NCBI RefSeq assembly: GCF_026339735.1
Contig: NZ_JAPEQG010000003.1
Span: forward strand, 124,001-188,000
Source of the DNA: Streptomyces sp. NBC_01669
GTDB taxonomy: Bacteria > Actinomycetota > Actinomycetes > Streptomycetales > Streptomycetaceae
DNA: 64,000 bases
Direction of reading: 5' to 3'
The position numbers and the translations under genes are program-made. Below the pieces are notes generated by a model. The model made no database searches, was not told the DNA's origin, and saw nothing but the letters and a program-made list of their open reading frames with translations. Each line of letters starts with the position of its first letter. The first letter of the stretch is position 1. Below are positions 17,745 through 24,626 of this stretch, one piece after another.

Positions 17745-18052
17745 GTCCGGCAGTAGGAGCGCACCGGCGGTCGGAACGTGCCCCGGATGAAGAGCAGGCA
17801 CGAGCCGCGGTGATCACGGAGTCCTACCTTTCTTGATGTGGGTCTGAACTGGTCATTCGTAAGATCGGCGGGGCCCAGGGGTTCCGGGTATGGCTGTCAT
17901 GGAGTCGCCGCTGGATGGCTCAGAGAACTTGGCCGCCCGGAACCCCGCGACGACTCGACCGCTAATTGGGAGACGCGACGCGATCGCTTTGTAGGACAAC
18001 GTCGGCGAGGTCGTCTGCTGGGTTGGTGTACGACGAGCTGACGGAGGTGGCT
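17745..18052 (+). ncRNA. 5' non-coding region of the IS110 element, candidate bridge RNA
   Basis: About 300 bp without a convincing gene lie directly upstream of the IS110 recombinase. In IS110 elements such as IS621 the long 5' non-coding region makes a structured bridge RNA whose loops pair with target and donor DNA. I see GC-rich self-complementary stretches, such as around 17870-17945, but have not folded them. Confidence 0.35.
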
Positions 18053-19243
18053 GTGCCCGAGATCTGGGCCGGAGTGGACATCGGCAAGGAACATCACCAC
18101 TGCGTGGTGATCGACACCCAGGGCAAGCGACTGCTGTCGCGTCGGATTCTGAACGACGAGGCTGAACTGCTCCAGCTCATCGCTGACGTGCTGGAGCTGT
18201 CGCGGGGTGTGCTGTGGGCTGTGGACATCAACCACGGCGGGGCCGCGCTCCTGCTCGGTCTGCTGGTCAGCCACGACCAGCACGTCACCTACATCACCGG
18301 CCTGGCCATCCACCGTGCATCGGCCGGCTACCGGGGCCAGGCCAAGACCGACGCGAAGGACGCCTTCGTCATTGCTGACCAGGCCCGCATGCGCACCGAC
18401 CTCGGTGTCCTGCGGCCCGGCGACGAGATATCGGTCGACCTGCGCACGCTGGTCACTCGCCGCACCGATCTGGTCTGCGACCGGACCCGGCAGATCAACC
18501 GACTGCGCGCCCAACTCTTGGAAATCTTCCCTGCGTTGGAACGTTCGTTGGACCCGACGAAGAAGGGGCCGGTCCTGCTGTTGACCGGCTACCAGGCCCC
18601 GGCCGCGATCCGTCGCGCAGGTGCCTCCCGGATCGCGACGTGGCTGAAGAACCGCAAGGTCCGCAACAGCGCGGCCCTGGCCCGGACCGTCGTGGAGGCC
18701 GCCGAGGCCCAGTTCACCGCACTGCCCGGCGAGAAACTCGCGGCCACCATGGTAGCCCGGCTCGCCAAGGGGGTGATGGCCCTCGATGAGGAGATCACCG
18801 AGCTCGAAGCCCTTATCGAGGCTCGGTTTCGCGAGCACCCACACGCCGAGGTGATCCAGAGCCTGCCCGGTATGGGCACCATGCTGAGCGCGGAGTTCCT
18901 CGCTGCGACCGGCGGCGACATGGACACCTTCGGCACCGCCGACCGCCTGGCCGGCTACGCCGGCCTCGCACCCGTCCCCCGCGACTCCGGACGCGTCAGC
19001 GGCAACCTCCGCCGCCCACGCCGCTACCACCGCGGCCTGCTCCGCGCCTTCTACCTCTCGGCCTTCGCCAGCCTGCGGAACTGCCCCGCCTCGAAACAGT
19101 TCTATGAGCGCAAGCGGGCCGAGGGCAAGGGGCACAAGCAGGCGCTGCTGGCACTCGCCCGTCGCCGGGCCAACGTCCTGTGGGCCATGATCCGCGACGG
19201 AGCGTGCTACCAAGCCACACCACCAGTCACGGCAACGGCTTGA
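18053..19243 (+). CDS. IS110-family transposase (DEDD recombinase)
   Basis: About 396 residues from GTG 18053, which follows GGAGG at the usual distance. The N-terminal RuvC-like domain carries Asp in WAGVDIGKEHHHCVV, acidic residues in VLWAVDINHGG and the Asp pair in GQAKTDAKDAFVIADQ. The C-terminal Transposase_20 domain contains SLPGMGTMLSAEFLAATGG and AGYAGLAPVPRDSG. The frame is uninterrupted and full length. A longer in-frame start at 17966 would extend into non-coding leader. Confidence 0.92.
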   Translation: MPEIWAGVDIGKEHHHCVVIDTQGKRLLSRRILNDEAELLQLIADVLELSRGVLWAVDINHGGAALLLGLLVSHDQHVTYITGLAIHRASAGYRGQAKTDAKDAFVIADQARMRTDLGVLRPGDEISVDLRTLVTRRTDLVCDRTRQINRLRAQLLEIFPALERSLDPTKKGPVLLLTGYQAPAAIRRAGASRIATWLKNRKVRNSAALARTVVEAAEAQFTALPGEKLAATMVARLAKGVMALDEEITELEALIEARFREHPHAEVIQSLPGMGTMLSAEFLAATGGDMDTFGTADRLAGYAGLAPVPRDSGRVSGNLRRPRRYHRGLLRAFYLSAFASLRNCPASKQFYERKRAEGKGHKQALLALARRRANVLWAMIRDGACYQATPPVTATA

Positions 19244-19456
19244 CAACGTCATTGGGAAGTTCTCTACACTCAGCGATCACCGCAGGGCTCGTGCCTGTCC
19301 TGCCATCACGCCTGCTCGAACCCCTGCGGTACCAATACTCCGCGCTCCTGCCTGAGCACTTGGACACCTAGCCGCTGGGCTGCCACAACCCGCACGTCCC
19401 CGACCGCTTTGGGATTACGCGGCGTTGATCCGCTCGGCGACGGAGGACCTCGCACG

Positions 19457-19603
19457 ATGCGCACCACCCTCGCTCCTGATCTGACCGCACTGCAGTGGCG
19501 CAAGTCCAGCCACAGCAACTCGGAGGGCGGCGAGTGCCTCGAAGCGGCCGACGGCTTCGCTGCCGTCGTCCCCGTCCGCGACAGACGCGGTGCCCAGGAA
19601 TGA
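19457..19603 (+). pseudogene. DUF397 protein, truncated
   Basis: MRTTLAPDLTALQWRKSSHS then NSEGGECLEAADGFAAVVPV, the standard DUF397 opening, but it stops after PVRDRRGAQE where family members continue through a SPAAWxxF tail of 15-20 residues. DUF397 proteins usually pair with a helix-turn-helix regulator in Streptomyces; none is adjacent here. Confidence 0.6.
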
Positions 19604-19760
19604 GCGTGTCTCCCAAGGGGGAAGACCAGAAGCCGGTCCGTGTCCAGGAGCTGACGGTCCGTCGTACGTCGACGTCGCGCTTCTGGCAGCTGTCGGACGG
19701 TGTGTTCAGGCCGAGGCGTCAGCGACCCCGGTGTCGTACCGCAACGGCAAGACCTGGAAG

Positions 19761-19979
19761 TCAGCCGTGCTCACACTCGCTCTGGCGACTGTCGCGGCGG
19801 CGGCGATACAACCTGTGGAGACTGAGGACGACTATCGCACCGGCTATCACGGGCCACCACAGCGAAGCTCCGTGCCGAGCCAGCTCTATACCCTTTATCA
19901 GCAGCATGGTCGAGACCACCACGGCGAGCCAATCCATCGCGATGTCGACCGGACCGCCACCCCGGAACGGATTCTGCAT
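19761..19979 (-). CDS. Small putative membrane protein, 72 residues
   Basis: MQNPFRGGGPVDIAMDWLAV then VVSTMLLIKGIELARHGASL and WWPVIAGAIVVLSLHRLYRR, giving two predicted transmembrane segments and a basic tail. No family recognised. A purine-rich AGGGG lies upstream. Size, hydrophobicity and basic end resemble the minus-strand gene at 57969-58193, without clear sequence similarity. No other gene is evident from 19604 to 20148. Confidence 0.45.
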   Translation of the reverse strand: MQNPFRGGGPVDIAMDWLAVVVSTMLLIKGIELARHGASLWWPVIAGAIVVLSLHRLYRRRRDSRQSECEHG

Positions 19980-20148
19980 ACTCGCCTACCCCTGCGCTGG
20001 GCCCACACGATCACGGTGCGCGCGAGTCTAGTCCTCACTCCACCGATGCCGTCACCTGGGCGGAGGTTGAGAAACAGGTAGTTAGCCACACCCAGGCCCC
20101 TCGGTCTTCCCGCCGTCCACCGACCGCGGGCTCCTGCGTGTCCTTCTG

Positions 20149-20361
20149 GTGTGCCCGCCTGAGGCAGTACCCGGCAAGGCCCGTGCTTGGGGGCGAGTGG
20201 AGTCCCACCTCGAGGAGTTGCGCGAGCCGTTCGCCGCCGAGTGCGAAGGCTGGGCAGGCCGCCCGGACACCTTCGAGGACTTCACCGCGCTTCTGTGTGA
20301 ATGGGGCGACGTGACCACGGAGGCTGCCCGCCGCGGTTGGGGGCTGGTGGGTCTGCCCTAG
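20149..20361 (+). pseudogene. C-terminal fragment related to the 2397-3014 gene
   Basis: Encodes VESHLEELREPFAAECEGWA and, ending at TAG 20359, FEDFTALLCEWGDVTTEAAR then RGWGLVGLP. The last 30 residues closely match the C-terminus of the hypothetical protein at 2397-3014. The N-terminal two thirds are missing, so this is a paralogue remnant. Confidence 0.5.
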
Positions 20362-20520
20362 CCGCCAGCAGCGAGGGGCACGTGGCCTGCTTTCCCCTGC
20401 TCCGAACGAAACCGCCCAGGGCGTTTCGGTTGGATCATGCCTTGCCGCACGCCGGGACCATGGCAGGGGCGGGGAACATCTGGCCCTGAGTTGGATTCCG
20501 GGCTGGCTAGAGTGGCCGCT

Positions 20521-21408
20521 ATGAGCGATCACTCCGGACCTCGGACCGTGTCGCCGGAGCTGCTCGGCGTAGGTGGTGGCGACTGGCTGCGTGTCACCGC
20601 GGGCGAGTCGGGCGCCTGCGTCTTTCGCAGTGCGGATGCCACCCGGTATGCCAAGTGCGTGCCTGCCGCGGATGCAGTCGACCTGAGGGCCGAGCGCGAC
20701 CGGATCGCATGGCTAGGCCGTCAGTGCGTACCAGGGCCCCAGGTTCTTGACTGGTACTCCGGTGACGCCGGCGCCTGCTTGGTGACCAGTGCCGTCTCCG
20801 GCATACCTGCTGATCAGGTGCCTGCGGAAGACCTGCGTGCCTCCTGGGAACACATCGCGGACGCGGTCCGACGGCTGCACGAGGTGCCCGTGCCGGAGTG
20901 CCCATTCCGCCAGGGTCTGGACTCCATGGTCGCCGTGGCACGTGACGTCGTGGCCCGTGATGCGGTGAACCCAGAGTTTCTTCCCGTCGAGCAGCAGCAC
21001 ACGCCCGCCGCGGAGCTGCTGGCCCGCCTCGCCCGGGAGGTCCCTCGGCGACGGGATCAGGAGGTCGCCGACACGGTTGTCTGCCACGGAGATCTGTGCC
21101 TGCCCAACATCGTCCTCGATCCGCGGACCCTGGAGGTGTCGGGCTTCATCGACCTGGGCCGCCTCGGGCTGGCCGACCGCCACGCCGACTTGGCGCTGCT
21201 GCTCGCCAATGCGCGAGAGACCTGGGCGGACGAGGAACGGGCGCGGACCGCGGACGTGGCGTTCGCCAAGAGGTACGGCATCGCCCTTGACGACGAGCGC
21301 CTGCGCTTCTACCGCCATCTCGACCCGCTTACTTGGGGCTGGTCGGTTCGTATGGATCACCGGGCGGACCAGAGGAAGACGCATGCGATGTGGAGTCCGG
21401 CCAGGTAG
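20521..21408 (+). CDS. APH(3'')-type aminoglycoside (streptomycin) phosphotransferase, 3' end fused to IS DNA
   Basis: Strong resemblance to StrA/APH(3'')-I: GDWLRVTAGESGACVFR, ERDRIAWLGRQCVPGPQVLDW, catalytic VVCHGDLCLPNIV (Brenner motif), metal-binding GFIDLGRLGLADRHADLAL and RLRFYRHLDPLTWG. Family enzymes phosphorylate the 3''-OH of streptomycin using ATP. ATG 20521 lies eight bases after TAGAGT, consistent with a leaderless transcript. StrA-type proteins end at DPLTWG. Here the frame runs on 22 residues (WSVRMDHRADQRKTH..) into the end of an IS5 remnant, so the native stop was lost. The core is complete and activity is plausible. Confidence 0.88.
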   Translation: MSDHSGPRTVSPELLGVGGGDWLRVTAGESGACVFRSADATRYAKCVPAADAVDLRAERDRIAWLGRQCVPGPQVLDWYSGDAGACLVTSAVSGIPADQVPAEDLRASWEHIADAVRRLHEVPVPECPFRQGLDSMVAVARDVVARDAVNPEFLPVEQQHTPAAELLARLAREVPRRRDQEVADTVVCHGDLCLPNIVLDPRTLEVSGFIDLGRLGLADRHADLALLLANARETWADEERARTADVAFAKRYGIALDDERLRFYRHLDPLTWGWSVRMDHRADQRKTHAMWSPAR

Positions 21409-21905
21409 ATGGTGTTGGTCTTCTTGTAGCGGGTGGCGATGCCGCGCCACTGCTTGAGTCGGTTGATGCATCGCTCGACGGTGTTGCGCTGCTTGCAGGT
21501 CTCGCGGTCGAAGGTGGCCTGCCGCCCCGGCTTCCCCGGCGTAGTCGGTGACGTTGCTGGTCCGCCGGGACGGGGATCACGGCACGGATACCGCGCTGGC
21601 GCAGGTGATTGCGGATGGCGCGGGAGGAGCACACCTTGTCGGCAAGGACCATGTCGGACCTGGTGCGGGGCCGTTCACGGCGGCGGGGGATGCGCAGGCG
21701 TGCCATGACATCGGTGAAGGCGGGCGCGTCGCCGGCCTGGCCGGCGGTGAGACGGAAGGCCAGGGGCCGGCAGCGGTCGTCGGCGGCAAGGTAGATCTTC
21801 GCGGTCAGTCCGCAGTGGGACCGGCCGATGGCGACAGCAGTCGGCCTCCATTTGGGTCCGCCGTGGGCGTCGTCCGTACGGTCGCGAAGCCGAGAATCGG
21901 GTGAG
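21354..21905 (-). pseudogene. IS5-family transposase, truncated and frameshifted
   Basis: The minus strand gives RPTAVAIGRSHCGLTAKIYL, AADDRCRPLAFRLTAGQAGD (Asp), RTRSDMVLADKVCSSRAIRN and VIPVPADQQ. A frameshift near 21520 follows, then TFDRETCKQRNTVERCINRL (Glu) and a tail ending IACVFLWSAR. The N-terminal part is missing. Its end abuts the APH gene and probably removed that gene's stop codon. Confidence 0.75.
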
Positions 21906-22004
21906 CCTGGGTTCCGGGGTTGAAGTTGTCGTTGCGGCAGCTTCTACCGTCCTGAGCAGGGCCGGAGAGACCGGCCCGGTGACGCGTTTGTGAGGGAGGC
22001 AGCG

Positions 22005-22766
22005 ATGGACTGGCCGATCGCGGAGGTTGCTCGGATGTCGGGCGTGACCGCCCGGACCCTGCGGCACTACGACGAGATCGGCCTGCTGCCGCCTGCCCGG
22101 ATCGGGGCCAACGGCCACCGCTACTACGAGGAGCGCCAGCTGCTGCAACTGCAGCAGATTCTCGTACTGCGGGCACTGGGTGTAGGACTTCCCGAGATCG
22201 GCCGGATCCTGGCCGAGCAGATCGACGAGGTGGAGGCCCTGCGCGGCCACCACGGGCGGCTGCTCGCCGAGCGGGACCGGCTCGACGCCCTGGCCGGCAC
22301 CGTCTCCCGCACGATCGCCGAACTGGAGCAGTTCAGGAAGGACGGCAGAACCATGACCGCCATCAACCGACCGGAGAACCTGTTCGAGGGCGTGCGGCCC
22401 TCCCAGTACGAGGAGAGCCTGCGCGACTTCCCCGAGCATGCCGATGAGGTCGCCCGCAGGGTCGCCGCGATGACCCCGCAGGACGTCGAGGCCGGACAGC
22501 GCGAGCGTACGGCGCAGATGATCCGGCTGGCCGAGCTGATGGCCGCCGGCCACCCGGCCGACGCCGAACCCGTGCAGGCCGAGATCGACGCCCAGTACCG
22601 GACACTGACCTCGCTGCGGGCCGTGTCCGCCGAGGAGTACCGCGCCATGGGACGCTCCTGCGTGGACAACGAGCAGTGGCGCGCCGCATACGAGGCGATC
22701 GCGCCGGGCCTGGCCGCGTACCAGCGGAACGCCATCGAGGCGTATGCCACGGCCAGGCTCAGCTGA
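22005..22766 (+). CDS. MerR-family regulator with TipAS-like drug-sensing domain
   Basis: 253 residues. The N-terminal MerR helix-turn-helix (AEVARMSGVTARTLRHYDEI then GLLPPARIGANGHRYYEE) is followed by a coiled-coil dimerisation helix (~75-110, RGHHGRLLAERDRLDALAGT) and a C-terminal all-alpha TipAS-like domain (~125-253, QYEESLRDFPEHADEVARRV...). TipAL proteins of Streptomyces sense thiopeptides and other drugs and activate their own promoter. GAGGGAG precedes ATG 22005. An operator should lie in the ~100 bp upstream, but I could not define it. Confidence 0.87.
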   Translation: MDWPIAEVARMSGVTARTLRHYDEIGLLPPARIGANGHRYYEERQLLQLQQILVLRALGVGLPEIGRILAEQIDEVEALRGHHGRLLAERDRLDALAGTVSRTIAELEQFRKDGRTMTAINRPENLFEGVRPSQYEESLRDFPEHADEVARRVAAMTPQDVEAGQRERTAQMIRLAELMAAGHPADAEPVQAEIDAQYRTLTSLRAVSAEEYRAMGRSCVDNEQWRAAYEAIAPGLAAYQRNAIEAYATARLS

Positions 22767-22908
22767 CCCCAACGGGGCCGCCGCAGGGACGACCCAGCGG
22801 CGGCCCTCCACGGTTCGCCAACGCAGGAACCCGAAGCATCGCGGAGGTTCCTCCCGCCTCCCACCGGCGGCATCCCCGCAGCCGCTGTCCATTCTCGGGT
22901 TCTTGCAT

Positions 22909-23151
22909 CCGGGGACGGCCGGGAAGGGTGAGGACGGACGGCGGGCTGCCGCCGATCATGGCGGCGAGCAGTTCGTCGCCGCCGGGGGTCAGCAGGTAGA
23001 CGGCCGCCGCGACGGCCTGGAGACGGTGGGCGGCTTGTTCCATGGCGCGGTGCAGTACCGCCGTCAGTTCCTCGCCGAGGACGCCGGCGGACTCGTGCCC
23101 CTGACCGTCCGGTTGGGAAGCCATGGCGTCCGGGGCGTCGCGGTCGTCCAT
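22909..23151 (-). pseudogene. N-terminal fragment of a GAF-domain protein
   Basis: Reads GVLGEELTAVLHRAMEQAAH then RLQAVAAAVYLLTPGGDELL and AAMIGGSPPSVLTLPGRPRM, which fits the start of GAF sensor domains found in Streptomyces SpoIIE-type phosphatases. After RPRM the frame loses similarity, so the rest is gone. Confidence 0.4.
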
Positions 23152-23198
23152 GAGCCCTTCCGGCCAGGCTCGTCCCTAGATGATCGATTCCAAGGGCT

Positions 23199-24359
23199 TT
23201 AGTGGTCGTATGCGGTCAGTGCGCGCATGATCGGCTGGCCTGTGTGGTCGTTGTGCCAGATGGCGGCGGTGAGCGCGAGTATGCGCTGCAGGACGCGGAC
23301 GGCCACGCCTGCGGGTGTGCGACCGCGGTGGCGTTCGAGGTCGAGTTGCCCCTTGAAGGTCTCGTTGATCGACTCGATGACTTGCCGCAGCGGCTTGAAC
23401 AGCTGTGATCCGGCCCGCTCGGCTTCGCCCTTGCGGGCTGGCCGCAGCAGCCGGATGTCCAGCTCGGCCAGCTGCTGCTCGAACTCGCGGCCGAAGTAGT
23501 TCTTGTCGCCGATCAGTGTCTGGCCGGGACGCTCGTCGATGAGCTGCGGCTCGACGGTGAGCAGGTCCAGCAGGGTCTCGCGTTCGTCGGCCTTGGCGCC
23601 GGTCAGGGCGAAGGTGACGGGCAGGCCGTGCAGGGTGCACACCAGGTGCAGCCGTAGTCCCCAAACGAGCTGGGCAGTCTTGCTCGCAGCGATCAGTACC
23701 TCGCGGGTTTCGCCGCCCACCACGTCGTGTCTGACCCTGACGTCCGGATACCTCTCCGTACGGCCGGCGAGTGCCTGAGCCAGCAGACGCTCCGGGCTCT
23801 CGGGGCCCGTACCAAGCGGCGCGTAGTCCGGCAGCCACGCGTGCACAGCCACGATCTCAGCCCCGCGCAGCGCCGCCTCAGCGAAGGCGAAGTCGACCGC
23901 CTTCTCACCGACCGGGGAGCCGTCGACACCCAGCACGATCGGTCCGGCGCCGGCCTGTTCCTCACGGACCACCATCACCGGACACTGGCCGTGGGCGGCC
24001 AGGGACACCGCCGTTGATCCCAGCAGCATGCCGATGAAGCCACCCATACCCCGGGAGCCGACGACCACCAGGTCCGCGGCTCGCGACTCAGCCTCCAGCA
24101 CGGCCACTGCGTGGCCGGTCACCACGGCCTCGGTGACCTCCACCTCAGGCGCCACGCTCTGGGCATGCTGCGCAGCCTCGTGCACCAGGCGATTGAGCGG
24201 CGACGGGTCCAGCTGCGCATACATGGGCCTGACAGGCCAACTGAAGGCGTGCACCACGCGCAGCTCAGCACGACGCCGCTGGGCTTCCCCCACAGCCGCT
24301 TCCACCGCGGAAAGACTCGACGACGAGCCGTCCACTCCCACGACAACCAGATTTCCCAC
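23199..24359 (-). CDS. Universal stress protein fused in frame to IS982 transposase
   Basis: One open frame of about 386 residues. Residues ~1-140 are a complete UspA domain (LVVVGVDGSSSSLSAVEAAV, VVVGSRGMGGFIGMLLGSTA for ATP binding). A second UspA domain (IVLGVDGSPVGEKAVDFAFA) is cut after EVLIAASKTAQLV. From there (~23675) the sequence is the IS982 catalytic part: VWGLRLHLVCTLHGLPVTFA, LIGDKNYFGREFEQQLAELD (Asp) and LRQVIESINETFKGQLDLER (Glu), ending RALTAYDH. GTG 24359 has GGAGG upstream. The junction keeps the frame, so a chimeric protein could be made. Missing are the last ~45 USP residues and the IS982 N-terminus. Confidence 0.8.
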   Translation of the reverse strand: MGNLVVVGVDGSSSSLSAVEAAVGEAQRRRAELRVVHAFSWPVRPMYAQLDPSPLNRLVHEAAQHAQSVAPEVEVTEAVVTGHAVAVLEAESRAADLVVVGSRGMGGFIGMLLGSTAVSLAAHGQCPVMVVREEQAGAGPIVLGVDGSPVGEKAVDFAFAEAALRGAEIVAVHAWLPDYAPLGTGPESPERLLAQALAGRTERYPDVRVRHDVVGGETREVLIAASKTAQLVWGLRLHLVCTLHGLPVTFALTGAKADERETLLDLLTVEPQLIDERPGQTLIGDKNYFGREFEQQLAELDIRLLRPARKGEAERAGSQLFKPLRQVIESINETFKGQLDLERHRGRTPAGVAVRVLQRILALTAAIWHNDHTGQPIMRALTAYDH

Positions 24360-24546
24360 CGCTCCTCCACCACTCGCTTCAGCTTCCAACCTTTACCCCG
24401 GCGAGGCGTTGCTGCCATCTGGCGAAGCCGCAGCGGCGGTGCCGGATTTCATCAACCGCACATCTGCGCACAGCGAGTTCGACGACGCCACGAGTTGGCC
24501 GACCCGAGCGGGGACCTGACCCTCGACGACTCGGGCGCCGCGGCTC

Positions 24547-24576
24547 GGAGGTCTAGACCAAGTGGTCTAGACCTCA
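24547..24576. promoter_or_regulatory. Tandem DasR-type operators (dre sites)
   Basis: Two copies of GGTCTAGACC at 24550-24559 and 24564-24573 are embedded in 16-mers resembling the DasR consensus A(C/G)TGGTCTAGACCA(C/G)T; the left half of the second is exact. They sit upstream of a -10-like TATACC (24591-24596). DasR represses chitin and GlcNAc genes and is released by phosphorylated aminosugars. Confidence 0.85.
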
Positions 24577-24626
24577 ACTGGAAACTCCGGTATACCTTCT
24601 TCAATTCCGCTCGAACGGAGGTTGCA

